64,000 nt of DNA from Crotophaga sulcirostris. Taxonomy: Eukaryota > Chordata > Aves > Cuculiformes > Crotophagidae. How positions within the stretch are numbered: the first letter of the stretch is position 1; each line of letters begins with the position of its first letter. Made by a program: the position numbers and the translations under genes. This document shows positions 1 through 14,730 of this stretch, one piece after another. The notes beneath the pieces were generated by a model, which ran no database searches, was not told where the DNA came from, and saw only the letters and a list, made by a program, of their open reading frames with translations. The stretch lies in contig VYZB01000124.1 in the NCBI GenBank assembly GCA_013397455.1, positions 1,066,946-1,130,945 of the forward strand. The letters run 5' to 3'.

Positions 1-2536
1 CAAATTTCAAACCTTTTGAAACTTGTCCATCATTAACCTCTGCAATAAAATGGCATGGAATAATATCTGCTTCTCATCGATCCCACGGATGGGGGGAAAC
101 ATCTATGAGTGAGTTCCTAAAGCATCTTTTTTCACTACTTCTTCAAACAGAGCTATGAACACATTTGGGGAGGAAAGAAGAGCTTAGTTAAAAAAAAAAA
201 AGAAAATCTTCAGAAATGCAAAAAATTTCTGTAAGCTCCAAATCACCAGAGAGTTCTGGGGCCATTGCTGTCTACTATCAAGAAAGGCAAATACTTCTTT
301 TTGTGTGCAGTTTATCCGTGCTATCATAGGCAGCCCAGCCAGCAGATGCTCAGAAACACTCATCATTCCTCTGCAAATTAGTCCACCTCATTTCATGGCC
401 AAATCACTCACTTGTCAACGTCCCCTTTGGCCTCTGCAGTTAATGGGATCTGCTCTCCATCACTCGGGGGGGATTTCGCACTCTCATTATGGAAAAAAAA
501 AATCACTCTGAATTCAAATGGAATTAATTTTCCTAAATATACAACCACAGGTTGTCACTCCTTTGTTTTAGACCAGTAGATTCAGGAGTGTTTTGAGCTG
601 ATTACCAATGAAAGATGACTTTAAACTCAAAATGAAGAATATGTTGGTTTTATTCAAGTACATCCTGAAAGAAATACCATTTCTCCTCTATTTTTTTTTT
701 TGTGTTTATCCCTCTTATCTATATCCAGGATTAAAAAAGGTATTGGGTAGTGCGGCAGACAGCAGCACATGGAAATGCTGTCCTACAGCCATGTGTAACA
801 ATAGGCAAGGATTAACCCTTTACACTGGTGGAGTGTACCCTACTCCAGGGGCTGTAGGTGAATGCTGCAAGCCAAGAGGTCTGAGCTCTGTCGTTGGCAC
901 TATTGACACAAATGACCTTAGAGGAGCTGCTTCAAAGCATTGACAGAACCACTGATACCTTCTCCTTCTGTTTTCCAGGCACATCCCATCGATTGCTCAA
1001 TACACAACATCAGCACTTGGGCCTCAGTTTCCAGCTGTGCAAAATGTGACATTTGCCTTGTAAACAGCAGCCTCAAGGGCTCCTTTCAGTGGTACGGCCG
1101 CCTGCGCTCTGGTGAGAAGCTCTGCTACAATCCATGGCCAAGAGATCCCCCATTTCAAACTTTATATATATGCTTTTGAACTATTTTATGAATCAGGCCC
1201 TATGTTTCATGCCAGGCATCTTGCCATGTGCCTCATTTAGTTTATATAAACCTCTGGGGCTGGCTTTAATCTGCTTTCCCAGCGTCCCAAGGTTTGGAAA
1301 TGTATGGAGAGGGGAAGCAAAAAGAGAAAAGAAATCAAAGCACAAAGCGAGTTCATGTCGGTAAATCTTAGTCCACACTGATATGAGGGCTTATTTAGTT
1401 TTGCAGCCCTCACCCCTTCACCTCAGGTGCTGGGATTAATGGGGGGCTGGTTTTCCCCTTTTGATTGCGTAAATGAGGAAGCCGTTGACTCGCATGGTAC
1501 TGGACAGACATATGTGCTTCATTATCTGGATTCCTTGTATTGTTTCAGCTTGTCGCTGCTGGCTGGGAAAATGCAGCCTTGAGCTGTTCCCATTTTTAAA
1601 ATGCACTTTTTTTCTGCCCCGGATTATTGCCAAGTGGAGATTTAAGTACACTATTACTTTTATGGAGGACTATTAAGAGTTATTAGATCCCATTAGAGCA
1701 GACTATGCTCTTGAAAAAAAGAATCCTTCCCTTTATTTTTGAACAACGATTTATATTCATTTCAATCTGACAGAATGTTTGTATCAACTCAAACACAGTT
1801 AATTAGATCTTAGATCAGTGAGAACGTTTCTTGTTTGTTTTTAAAAAGAGTTTTACTAGTCTCCCCAAGAGACTGTGCTTCACTTATGTGGCTTTAAAGC
1901 AAGTCTGAACCATCGTGGGTGCTGGGTGCACTGGGTGTTCTGGCGTGGAGGGCACACAAAGGGTTGGAGAGAAGTGCCTGGACACTGAATCCCAGCACAA
2001 TCTGTACCTGTTTTCTTACCAGGTTCAGATGAAGTCCTCGGCTCATGGACACTAAAATACCAAGGGAATCTTTGTATCAGCAGAAGCTGAAGGACCCTGC
2101 ATCACAGCAATACGAACTGATGTCACTGGCTGAAGTCACCACCAGTCAGAACTGCAGCCGGCGCCCCTTCCAGGGTGGCTGTGACATTTTAAAGGCAGGA
2201 TGAATGCTTGGATTAACTGCTGGTCTGCTCTGAGTTTAGTTCATGCCTACTCCTTTCCACCCAGTTCTCCAAATTCCTGTGCATTACTAGTTCATCTCAA
2301 ATCAGTTTCAAATAAAGTGAAGGAAACGTCTCAAAGGAGTAAAGAATTATATGTGCTGACACTGTGTTTTCTGAAAAACATCAGAGAGATCAGCTCTGAC
2401 TTTATCCCTTCCCTTACAGCAGCATTTGTTGTGAGCAACATTTTCAGTAGCCAGGACCCACGGCTCTGATGTACTTAAGGTGTAATTTGGATGACTCTCT
2501 TTGGGAAGAATGATGCATCTTCCTGGGAAATGCTCC

Positions 2537-2573
2537 ACTTCCCTTCCCTTCCTTTCCTTTCCCTTCCCTTCCC
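2537..2573. repeat. CCCTT/CCTTT pyrimidine microsatellite
   Basis: Imperfect CTTCC/CTTTCC units forming a pure pyrimidine tract, followed by a 13-C run at 2726-2738. Confidence 0.9.
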
Positions 2574-5500
2574 AAGACATACTGTGAGGAGATGACTAAA
2601 CGCTGCCACAGGAGGGAGAAAAACAAACAGGAAAGAATTAAAAGGGCCTCGGATAGGGCTGTAAAGCAAAAGGCATAAATTATTCAGCTCTTCCCCTCCC
2701 TGCACTCTCCCACAGCCAGCACATGCCCCCCCCCCCCCGCTTTGGGATGAGCCTTTGGCACGAGCCATGGATCACGCTAATGCTCCATCGTGTTACCGCA
2801 GCCGAGCATCGCTTGGCGCGGCGATGCAGGATAATCCCTCAAGAAAACTTTGCAAGAACAGGGCTGCACGGTTGAACTAGGTAGTGGAGGGGAGGGAGGG
2901 AGAGAGCGGGAGGGGAAGAAGCATCTTGGCTGTGGGGAATCATGTTTGAAATGGCATCTCGGCGCATAAAGCAAGTCTAGGATTAGAAGTGATTGTTTAA
3001 AAAAATATGTGCTCCTGGAAAACCACCTGTAGGGCGCTTGTGCAGGCAAGAATGTGGGTCCTACTTTTCCTTTTGGCTTAACAAACCCATCAGTCACGTG
3101 GAAAGGCGAAGAGCAGCATTCTCACATACATCCCTTGCCTGGTTTTCCTCATCATTCCTAAGGCATGCTCTCAGGAAGGAGAGTAGCTGTGCCTGACTCA
3201 TAGCTGTCCCACCTTAGCTTGGTCCTGTCTTAACTCAGTCCTCTTGTGTTTGGTTTTTAGAGCTCTTCGGGTTTGTCTACACTGAGAAAAGATGGGTTTT
3301 TTCCCCAGAATTATAGTTTTATCTGTTGCTGGGTTTCAGCATCATTAAACTGTTACAGGTAACTTAAAAAAATCACTGAGAAACTGCCTTCCTGGATTGC
3401 AGTTCTGGGCACTCCTGTGCAACGCGAAAGCTTTTTGATTGAGAAAAGCTCTTTGATTGCTGATGAAGCTCACAAGTATCTGTTGCTGCATACAGATAAC
3501 TACCTCTACTTGGTTACCAGCAATATTCCTTCTGCCTTCTCATCTCTGCATTACGTAAGTTTTCCAGTAAGGCTGCTGAGATAACTTGGCTGCTTTATTG
3601 TGTTTGGTTTTACACCTTTGTTACTTTAGATCTTTCTTTGGCAGTTGTGCCTACCTACGCAGATAATTGCTCTTATTAAAAAACTTAGGAATGGTCTGAA
3701 GTAAGTGTAACCCACTGTTATCAGTACATGGGTGTACTTTGAATTTCATCACAGGAAATTGGGATGTACAAGAGTTTTTGGCTTGAGTGCCTTTTCATTT
3801 AGCACAAACTGGAAGACTCTTGTTTTTATACTGGAACGACCTCCAGTGTTGATGAAGTTGGTAGTATTTGCATAACAGGAGCACAACTCAACTTCCATCA
3901 AAACCCATCCAGCATTATCTGAATCAAAACTTCATTTTTGTTCAAGTTAATACTGTACTGGGGGTTCTGCTCATCACAATGCAGTGAAGAGAAGAAAATG
4001 TCATCTGGGCTCCAAGAAACCATCTAAACTGGAATGGTTCCAGGGTACTCATCACATACAAACTAATGAAGCATTTTTCATTCAAAACAAGCTTTAGTGG
4101 AAATTCAGCAGGAAAAAAACACCACTGCGAGCAGGCCCACCATCACTTTCATCTGTCCCTCAAATGGTACAATATGGATTTTGAGTGGGGTTAAGCTTCC
4201 AATTCTTTACTTTCCTGACTATGTCCAAGCTGCAAGGAACGCCATCTGGCCAGGTCAGTTCAGCAGGAGCGGTAGTTTACAAAAACTGGAACAAATATTG
4301 GAATTAGAGCCGCTCTTTTTTTCCAAGGGAAGGAGAGGAATGGAAATGGAAAAAAGTCAGTGAAAAAAACCATATATATGGCCCAAAATTCAGAGCTGCG
4401 GAAGTCTGCAATGGAGAATCTGGTTGAGACAGCTGTGCCGAGGCTTACCTAACCAAGGGCTGACCATGCAACTTCCATGATGTCATATTTTGCTCTGATG
4501 GGCCATTAAATCAGTTTGTTGCTCCAGTCCTTGCTCCTGACACCTATTAAATCTACAGCTTTTGAGTTTGGAGTTGTCAAGGTAGCACTGCATCCGACAC
4601 CAACAGAATCCATGTGGATTTTTAGGAACAACAGACCCTGCACAGAAGCTTTGTGCGCTCTTCTCGGCTGTCTTCTCAGGATATTTTTTTTTCCTAGGAA
4701 TATTTTAGGATTGGTTCAGATAACCAAAGGAATAATTTATTATCTGTCCTCTGTATATACTGTTTAAAGTCAGCTGAAACTAGGAAAGCTGGTTTCTGGG
4801 CCTCGGCCTCTACTTTTCCTCTGCAGCCTTGCAGGAAAGATCCCTCTTAATTTCAAAAGAACAGAGAAAAAATATTTAGTTTTACATTGTTTATATTATT
4901 GGAAGGCCACACAGGGGATTCATTCATATTTATAATAGTCACAGGAATTTGCAAGTGTTCAGTGCCTTTCATACCAAAGGAACCCAGAGTTACCTGCTCT
5001 ACATTCACACTGTAGATAACAGAGATCTTACACAACATTCTGAATCACAAGCCACTTGTAAGACATTTAGTGGATACAGACCCCAGCTGCTTTTCTTGCA
5101 GCAGGCAATTGTAGGATCTTAAGGATGCAGAATCCTCACAACAGGCCCAGCCCTGTCCTGTCTACTGCAAAGAAACTGTTCCCAAGGAATATATGAGTCG
5201 AGTCAGCAATGCAACTGTCCTTTTAAATGAATCCAAAATGGTTGGTGAAATGCACACTTTTGATTTTTATTTTGATTATCCTCAGTGAAGTTTTCTTTGG
5301 GGATCCTCTGAACATCTCCTTTCCCCTCATTGAGTTTCTAGATGTCTCTCATTTCTAGACCTCAAGAGAACAGCCACATGTTCCCTTCTGTTTATTTCTT
5401 CCCACAAATCTAAGCTAAATGTGGAGCATCTCTCCCACACACTCCTTCATCCACCACCAGTCTTAAAGTCCCAGCATCTGTTTCCAGTGTCACATCCAGA

Positions 5501-6135
5501 TAATGCAACCTGCTACCCTGTGTGGCTGGAGAAGTAAGAGATGCAGTCTTGCAACACTCATTCTTCTTGACAAAGCTCAATTATTTCAAGTCTTGTTCAA
5601 TTATTTCAAATGAAAACTGACTAGCAACTAAGAGACTGACTGATAGATAAGTTGATTCTCACTTCCACCAGGAGCCTTGAAGTGCAAGACAGAATCCAGG
5701 AAAGATTTTCTGGAAAATGAAGAGAGGCCCAATAAAGTCTCTAAGCCTGGGCAAGTCAATAAACTGTCACAGTTGCCCAGAAGGAATTGGCTTTGTCTTA
5801 GATAAACTTACAAAAGGCCCTGAAAAAACAGAACTTTTTTAAATGGCAGAGATTAATTTTCTGACTTCAAAGTAGCATTAATGCAGAGCTTGGCTAAGGT
5901 TTCCTGCGCAAGCAGTTTCCCCCCGAGCAATGATTTCAGAATCTGCCTTGTTTTAAGGCTGGCATTTGCTGCAGCTGCAGACCTGGAGTATTTTCGATCC
6001 CCTCTGAGTGCTGGAACACTATCCAACAATTAAACCGCAACCCAAAAACAATCAAACATCTGTTTGGAGGCAGGCTGCACAGTGACTGACATTCTCCTGC
6101 CAGCATAAACACTGGAGCTGCTGAGTGATTCCTGT

Positions 6136-6140
<5 letters not shown>

Positions 6141-6166
<26 letters not shown>
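6141..6166. repeat. (GT)13 microsatellite
   Basis: Uninterrupted GT dinucleotide run. Open frames on the minus strand here rich in THTHTH are artefacts of it. Confidence 0.97.
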
Positions 6167-9100
6167 ACGTAGGCACTGCTTGTGTGATTTTTTGCTCCTG
6201 CAAGCAGTAAGATTTTGTGTGTGTAAGAGCATTTTTACTGAAATATAAGAATGCGCCCATGTAGTTTATTTGTGGAAGTATTTTTGTTGACATGAACACA
6301 CACATTTGAGTGTCAGCCTGAGATTCGGTTATTTGTGTGCTTTGCAGGAAGCAAATGAGGCTGCGGATGGGGAGCCTGGAATCAGGTAGGTGTGTGTGCA
6401 GGGCTGTGGGTTGGGGTACGCTCACTTACAGATAGGTACTTGGTTTTAATTGGGGAAAATTAGCATTATGGATGCACGTGGTTTTATGTAGCCACAAGTA
6501 TTTTGAAGTTTGTGCATGTGTATGTAGATAAAGACCTGTATCTCTTGAAGGGTTTTTGACGGACACCTATTCCACACCTGATCTCCAAGTTCTGCCTTTG
6601 GACTGATCAGCTCCCTGCGCCACAGGAGCTGTTGTCCCTTATTGCAGGCCAGGAAGGGAGATGAGAGAACAGGAAGCAGTTCAGGGTTGGGTTTAAAAGA
6701 ACAGCCAAGTCTGGCCTTGACGCGATCTCAGTGTCTCCAAAGTCCCTGATTCCAGAACTCCCTCAGGACTATGGCAGGGAATCTGAGGATGACTTGACTC
6801 CAGAGCTTTGGGAATAGGGATGGAGTGATGAATACTGATGTTAGGCCTGCCTGCCTAGAGGACAAATTACTCTCTTTCCTAAAAGCACTTACAGACTCCA
6901 TGCAGGTAGTTGCTTTTGTCCTGTTTTATTTATAGACTTCAAATAACCACGGGCTGTTGCTGGCCAGGGTAAAGCAGCATGCAAACGGCATTCATTCCCG
7001 ACAGGAACTCCCTCCCTATAAAACTAAGACCAGCTTTCAGAAAATGCAATTTTTCCACTCCCAGGCAAATCACAGCTTGTGCTGCTCCCACCAGTCCCCC
7101 CTGAGCCCCCAAGGTGCAGAGACTGCTGCTGGCCATTCGGGGTGTCTTTATACACGCGTGAGCCACCGCAGTGAGCGCTGGGCACAGCCTGCCTGCTTGC
7201 AAACGTCAGCATCGTGAGTGACAGAACCCGGGCCACCCGCTGGCTGCATTTCTGGAGTATCCCTGTCGAGGGGAGAGCTGCTGGAATGGTATTGCTCAGT
7301 GAAAATATAACAGGATAAATTCTGGAGCAACAAAACAACACAAAGCAATAAGAAATCTCCTTATGACAACAGGCGATAATCTATTTGAAGCTGGTAAAAT
7401 ACTCTCCCACTGGAAAGGATGAACTAATCACTCAAACAACTATGGACAAACTGATAAATGCTAGAAATCTTATGGCTGTGTGCAGAAGTTACTTTGATGA
7501 AACCAGGCTGCAAATGCTCAGTGTGGTTCCTAGAGTCAGGAAAGACAAGTAGCAGTTACACGTGCTGTCAGCCATTTGCTTATCAAAACTCTGTGTTTTG
7601 TGCATGCGTTCTCAGCCACAACTGTTTGCATCATTCTGGCCATAAAATTCTCCTTTTTTGTCAATAACCTGCATCAAAAATCTGACACATATTCCTTTGG
7701 GGAATAACTTGTATAAACGAGTACCTGAACACCTCTTTGAGAAAGCAGAGGTTATTTGGGTCTGGAAAGGTATTTGCCAGGCAGTCTCATCCAGGCTGAA
7801 TCCAGCAGCTTCCCATACTCTGTCCTGGGGGAAGGGGGTGTCAAATCCTCACATCTGCCATCCCAGCACACAGCTGTGAGTTGTTCGGGGAGAACCACCC
7901 CTGCCTGCCCAGCTGCCCCTCCATTCACTGTCACTCAGCAAGCAACCATTTCACAGCCCTCACTGGAAACAATAGGACCTTTCAGGAGTGAAATCAGATC
8001 TTGACTCTGATAGGGAGGCAGCTGTGAGACACATGAAAGCTTCTGCTTGCTGTCTCTTCCTTGTCTCACAGGGTTCAGATTCAAAGGAACCCAGCAAAAC
8101 ATCCACAGCCCCTTTGGAGAGGTCAGTGTTGCAAAGGAGATCCTAAACGTTGGGTACCCTGCAGAAAGGTGAACAGACAGACTGATAAAGAGCTCACTAA
8201 CAACTGGATGGGTAGAGGAGGGGGAGAAGTATATATGGAAATAGAGAGAAGATAAAAAGAATAAAACAGGCCAAGAAAGAGCATTGAATTTATCTGCTTT
8301 TTTGATCCCAAGAGAAGACCCCGTGCTTTATAAACCGGAGGTATCATTTCTCCAATTACTGACACTGCGCCGCCTCTAGGGCAGAAGGCAGAGCCTTGAA
8401 CAGCCCCCAGTTACACCGTGCACCAGTCTGCCCCGAACTCCTCCCAAATTCACTACAGCACTGACAGCTTTATAACCTCGGAGGGAAGGGTACCGCCTGT
8501 TAAAGTAGCACCGTTATCAATAACCCCTAAAGTTTCCCAGAAAGGCTGCTTTCTTATCTAAGAACTGATGAGGTCCAACACTATTTGAACTTTCTAATTA
8601 TTCTGATTTCAGGACATAACTGCTGCTGATTAGGAAGTGCACTGCACCCAGATGGATGGATTTCAGTCCTAAAGATGTGCCAGTGCTGCCAGACAGCCCA
8701 CTTGGAGTTCAGTGTACAAGCACAGCATTGAGAAGCCAGGAAAATGAACCCATGTGGAGCTTCGTGGTAACGTGGCTCGATGTCTTCCAACACCTAAACT
8801 CACTTATTTAGAAGCACATCGCGTGTTTACTCTTCACTGCAGCCTGCGGCATAAATTATTCTGAGAAAAGCAAGTGTAAGGGAAGAGCTGCTGCTTACAC
8901 AGAGCTATGGTCAATCAAAAGGCTGTTTCTTTTATTTCAAGAGAATATACAGACTGCTCTTCAGAACGGTACAAACCCAATACCCACACTGTTTTACCAG
9001 GGACTGGCCAGCCTGTGAGCTCTTTTTCTCTTTTAAACACACTGAGCTGCTTCCAAGCACAGGGACAGCTCGGTGCTCGAGGAGCAGCTTGCAATGTGTG

Positions 9101-11511
9101 CCTGACTGACTAGCCCACAGATTAGCCCTGTGCTACCCTTCCCTACTGCTATTTCTTCATCTCCCCCTTATTCTCACAGTCTCTCTTGCTGTTCCTTTTC
9201 TCTATTTTCCACTCACATTCTGTATTTGGGGTGTTCCTTCTTCCTTTATTCACTACACTCACCTGTCCCCACCTTAAGCCCCATTTCAAACAAACAAAGA
9301 ACCTGACTGGGTCTGCCTATGTGAACACGTCTGCTCTGCGTAGTTACTTATATGACAGATAGCACTCACTCTGTGTTCCTTTGTCTTTGCCCTCTTTCAT
9401 TTCTCAATTTAATATTTCAGTTTTGATTTGCTCATGTTTTGAACAGATTCCTGTTTTCTGCTCTTGAATAACGCTCCTGAAAAAGTATTTGTATAATCGC
9501 CACCTGCTCCAGCACAACCTGTGTCCTGTAGTCACCCTGCTGTCACCCCCCTGATGGGGGCAAGATTTTACTGCTCATAATGGAGGCAGGAGGTCTTTAA
9601 CGCACAGGGTAAGGATTTCCGTTGTCAGCTCTGAAGTTCAACCCCACTTTTGACCCTAGGGAGGAGCTGTTACACAGGATCCCTTCACTGATTTCCATCA
9701 TTGCCCTCTCATCAGCTGGTATTGAATTGTTACCCCACAGATCAGGTTTCCCCACAGGAGAGAACTCACAGTCCCTTGCACCAGAGAAATAGATGTCCAC
9801 TTCTTAAACATTTGTTTGAAAGGGGCAGGAAATACGTACTCCAGCGAGGGATTTCGATCTTTGTTCTGCCTGCTGAAGGCTTCATGCTGCCAGTAACACA
9901 CAAACAAAAAATTATTCCTCTTTACAAATGATACCAATCGTTTTCTCCCTCAAAAACTATTGTACCTGGCCTAGTAGAACTTTTGAGAAGTGAAAAGAAA
10001 TGTATTTAATAATAAAAAAATCAGTGTTGTTGGAATATTTGTTTTGACAAAATAGAGGCTGAATCAATAATACACATACTTGCTGCCTTAAAGTGATGAT
10101 TTCTCTATGACAAAAACAATTATAAGACAAAAAAGCTCAGAGGAAATAAACGAAAAATATGAAAAATATTTGCAAACTATATAAAAGCATTTACTTACTG
10201 GGGAAAGAATGGAATCTCAGTAACAGTAAAGAATGTTAAGTTAGTTAAAGCCAGATAAAACCATTTATAAAACACTAGGGGACACAGCTAATTCTACAGA
10301 AAGCATAGATGAAATAAGAGAAACTGATAGCAATAACTACAAACTAGACTTAGAAAGTGTACAGACTCTAGAAGAGATCAGAAGGAAACAAGGAGAATGA
10401 TGAACAGTACTTATCACCTGTAGTAAAAATGAGTTGCTCTGTAAAGTTTATACAGAAAAAAATACTGTTCATTGTATTCAAGTAGTCTTATGTATTTGGA
10501 AACAATGAGAACCAGCAAGAGATGAGCTTTTAATGCAAAATCCCATTCCACTTCCAGCACCACTACCTAATCTGAGGCAGGCATGAATAGAGAGAAATTA
10601 CACAACAGATCATATTAGATGATGACAACAGTCTTTTCTGGTCTTAACACTCATATATCTATTAATTACAAGGTAGCAGCCCGACTGTGCTGCCGCTAGC
10701 AAAAGTGCAGCTGCATCATTACTGGAAAATGGGACGAGCCATGTACACAAATAGTGCGAGCGTTCGAGCACGCCTGCCCAAAGCCTCTGCTCGTCCATTT
10801 AGGGCATTCTTCTGCCTTTCTCATTCAAAAGGCTGCACTGAAATCTGCTGAGCTTCACGCTGTTCTGGACCAGGGTTAATGCACCATCTCAGCTCTAATG
10901 GCAATTAAGCATCGCACTCCCATTTGAGATGCCGCGTGCCGCAGCGAGCCCGCTCGCAAGGCCAGGGCTCTCCTGCATTGTTCATGGTTTTACCATGGTC
11001 GATAGGAGCCTCCTAAGAGCCCTTGAAAACCAGCTTGACTGTAAGACAGTAATTAACTTTGCGGTTTATTGCTTTGGCTACAGTTCATTCTATAGAATTA
11101 GTTCACAACAGGAGTTTATCTTTGCTCTTCTTAAGCAGCAGCGAGAATGAGGTAGATGAGAAGGTGGTTACTCGATTTGCAAGTGAGGAAGAACTGGGGA
11201 GCAGCATGGTTCAATACAGGGGCCATACTGGGGACTCAAATACCTTCTGACAAACGGATTAAAAGTGATTTTCAGTTGGACTAAAAACCCTGCAGTCCCA
11301 CTGATGTAAGCTGTTCTCATTTATTCATCTCCCAAAATTCTTCGGGCTGTTGTCACTGCGCGCAGATTGGTCTTCGTGACTTGCAAGGTGTGAGTGTTGG
11401 GGTAGGAGTTGGGCAGCAGGACATTACTGAGAGGTGAAACCAGAAAGAGCTGAACATTTCTCTTGGGAACACGATAAAAGGGTAGAACACAAATGTGGAA
11501 GTCAAATTCTT

Positions 11512-11712
11512 TCACAGAACCTTAGACTCATTAAGGTTGCAAAAGACCTCCAAGATCATCCAGTCCAACCATCAGCCCAGCCCTACCGTGCCGACTAAAC
11601 CACGTCCCCAAGTGCCACTGCCACACACTTTCTGAACCCCTCCAGGGATGGAGATTCCACCAGTGCCCTGGGCAGCCTCTGCCAGTGCTTCACCACCCTT
11701 TCAATCCTGTAG
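11512..11712 (-). mobile_element. CR1 LINE 3' fragment
   Basis: Begins TCACAGAACC and continues through GATCATCCAGTCCAACC to GGGCAGCCTC, the reverse complement of the CR1 3' region. It is a 5'-truncated, moderately diverged copy. Confidence 0.85.
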
Positions 11713-14607
11713 AACGGAAACCAATCTCTTTATCTCAAGAAAATTGTTTTATACCATTTCCTTGTAGCAGAGGAAAAATTTTCCTTAGCAGACAAGCATT
11801 TTTTTAGCAAAACTGCAAACTTCCCAAAGTGTACTAACTCCTAAACTTTTTTAGCTTAATTTGCAAAGAAAAACAGGCCTTCCCCAGACCACAACCTTAT
11901 GCCCTGCTTGCAGTTCACTCCTTTAGATCACTACACCAGTTAAACAAGACATTGGTCAGGTTTTAACAACCATTTCATCATTTTTTTTTATTTTGCTTTC
12001 AGCTTTTTGACAGGTTTCCAAGAATACCAAGCAAGGAAATGAAATCTTCATCCCAAGGAAAAGATCCCTTTCCAAAACTGTTAATCTTTGCTTATGACAT
12101 GTTTTGGATTACAAACGTATCCAGAGGGGGTTTATTCAGCGCCGCGCTGTGTCCATGCAAGTGGGGGTTAGGACAGAGGTACACGTGTTAACAATAATTC
12201 AAAGTTCTATTTCCCCCCCTTTTCTCCACCACAGCTGCTCTGGGTTTTTCGTGGCCCCACCCAGCGACACTGGGAACACAAGCAGACACACGTATGCATT
12301 GCAGGGAGCGATGTGCACATTGTTATTAGAGAACTGAGCCTCCTTCAGCGTGCAATATTATCATAACAAACCCATGACTACACGCTTCCTAACTGTCACT
12401 ACATTACATTCCAGATATGCTGGAATCAGCAGAATTAGAAAGCAGATCTGGTTTCTACACATCATTCTGATGAATTTTTGTGTTACAGAGACCAAGACAA
12501 TCACAGAGCCTCTGGGTGCTCCAGATCCCAGCCGCTGGTAGGTCTGTCCCACCAGCACGTGCAGGGGAGCCGTTTAAGGGTTGTGTACAACTGGATCAGT
12601 ACAGGAACACAACAGGGACTTCACAAGTTTAACACTGAAGTGTCTTATAAGTGAGGAATATTTTCTGCAAAAAGTGTTAAATAAAATGTAAAATTTCATT
12701 TTTCAAGACACGTTGATACAGATTAAATAGAAAACAGTTGTTGCACTTCCCTTTTCAGTCCTTTCTTACGTCTTGCATCATGGGCATCAACACCCTCCCA
12801 GTACTCTACATCCAACTACTGTACTGATGAATGTGCTTTAGGGGAGCCTTGTCATCTACAAAGACGACCCAAAAATCTACCATCCCAACCCCAGTATTTT
12901 CCTCCTATAAAGCAGTACAATTGCAAAATGACAAGTGACAAACGACCAGCCTTGCGATGAAATCTGAGGAAGGGATCCGCCCCTCTTGCGCAGATTCCTA
13001 TTCATCAAATACCTTCCCAAAGGATTCTGTACCGAGGTATAAACCTCTGGTCTGTGCTTTGCAGAAAGTCAGATCAGATGATGATAAATGGGTCCTGTAG
13101 GTACAGATCTATAAAGGTGAGTTGCAGAGCAAAAGGCAAGGTGACAATTAATGTACGGTGGGTAAGCTATGTCTGTCGGCACTGTCAATGCTGCAACAGT
13201 GCCGTGAAGGAAGCAGAAACCACCCCTCCAGTAAAGTATTAGCCTGAAGTTGGGAGCAGAGTTTGCTGACTGAGACATGAAGTGAGCTCACTTGAAGTAT
13301 TTCCAGAATGATCCCCATGAATCGTGTCGCATGCCGAACAGCATCTGAAGAGCCACAAACGCAGCCAACAGCTCAGAGACAGGAGTCCCACCGAGCCCGG
13401 GCGAAGTCGTTACCAATGGGGAGAGCAATGTTTGCACTAGAGAAGAGGATGGAATTCATTAGACATGCAGTGACAGTTCCTGTTCCTCACAAGGAGGAAC
13501 CAGTAAAATGGGGGCTTCATTTGTTTGTTTGCTTGCTAGAAAGATCTTAAAGCAAAATAAACACTGGAAATTGAGAAATAGCTGACAGCAATGAACTCTG
13601 GTAAATCCAATCTCTTTTACAAGGGAATACCAAAGTAGGTTTTAAACATTTGGCAGCTTATCAGAAGCCAAGGGAAGATTAAATATGTGAGTGAAAAATC
13701 AGGCCAAGAAACCAAAACCAGCTTTTCACAATGAAGGAAAGCCAAGGAGAAACAGAGTCTAAAAAGCACTTGGAAAGAAACGTTACGATCGTTTCACTCT
13801 ATGGAAATAGATCACTGAGGCAGGAGGAATTTAAATTCCTTTTGGAAGTGTGCAGGTATTTATGAAGGCACTTGTAAGATTTAGCAAGAGTGTCGAAGCA
13901 CCGACAGGATCAAGGCTGTCAAACAGAGCAGGGCCCCTCAGAAACAATAACGAGTGTTCACGTGCTCCCAGTGGTGCTGTGGCGCGTGTTATGCACTGAC
14001 AGCACAAAGACAGGAGACGGTTTATACAAAAGTCACTATCATGGAATGCCTGATGGATGTTTCCAACCTTCTTGTATGATTTGGCAAATCTGTGCTCAAG
14101 TTCCTAACAGCAGAAATAACTCTTAGCTCCAGCATCAGCTCTGCTACCGACTCCCTCAGACGTACCTTGCTGCATCTCCTGTGCTGCTTTCATGTTTCTA
14201 AAGCTGCGTAACATTCATATGTATAGATCCAAATAGCTTACGGTGTCAACAGCACACTAATAAGAAGTGCAACTTCAAGGTTGAGTAGTATTTTGTTTGG
14301 AATGGAATACTGCACGAGGCAGTTCCCTACTGGTATTTAGTTCTGCTTCCCAGCTGTCTGTAGATACCTGGCTTTTTGTAGGTTGCTAAAATGGTGAACA
14401 CCACCTTTTAAAAGTGTATCTGCCCGTAGGTGAAGGAGAAAATGAGAGCAATAGATTTTCCAAGGTACTAGCAATAGGATTAGTTAAAAAACATGTAATG
14501 ACTTCAGAAAAGCTCACATAAGAAAACAGATCCCATATAAAATTGGTCTGTATCTCAATACTTGTACCTAACTGCTATCTCAAAGCTGAAGAAAAGGTAT
14601 GTGGGGT

Positions 14608-14730
14608 GGTGTTCAGGGCCAGGTTGGATGGGGCTTCGAGCACCCTGATCCAGTGGGAGGTTTCCCTGCCCATGGCAGGGGGGTGGAACTGGATGGGCTT
14701 TGAGGTCCCTTCCATGATTTTATGATTCTA
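14608..14730 (+). mobile_element. CR1 LINE 3' fragment
   Basis: Contains GGCCAGGTTGGATGGGGCTT and ends GATTTTATGATTCTA, the CR1 3' end in forward orientation. It is a short, strongly 5'-truncated copy. Confidence 0.9.

Larger units (their letters stand above)
1..11511. other. Gene-free AT-rich sequence
   Basis: No coding exon, RNA gene or sizeable transposon recognised. It contains the pyrimidine tract at 2.5 kb, C run at 2.7 kb and GT microsatellite at 6.1 kb. By synteny it should lie between SKI and MORN1, but nothing here proves that. Confidence 0.6.

Noticed and set aside
5936..6425. Minus-strand open frames rich in His-Thr
   Set aside because: They are produced by the GT microsatellite; no other coding evidence.
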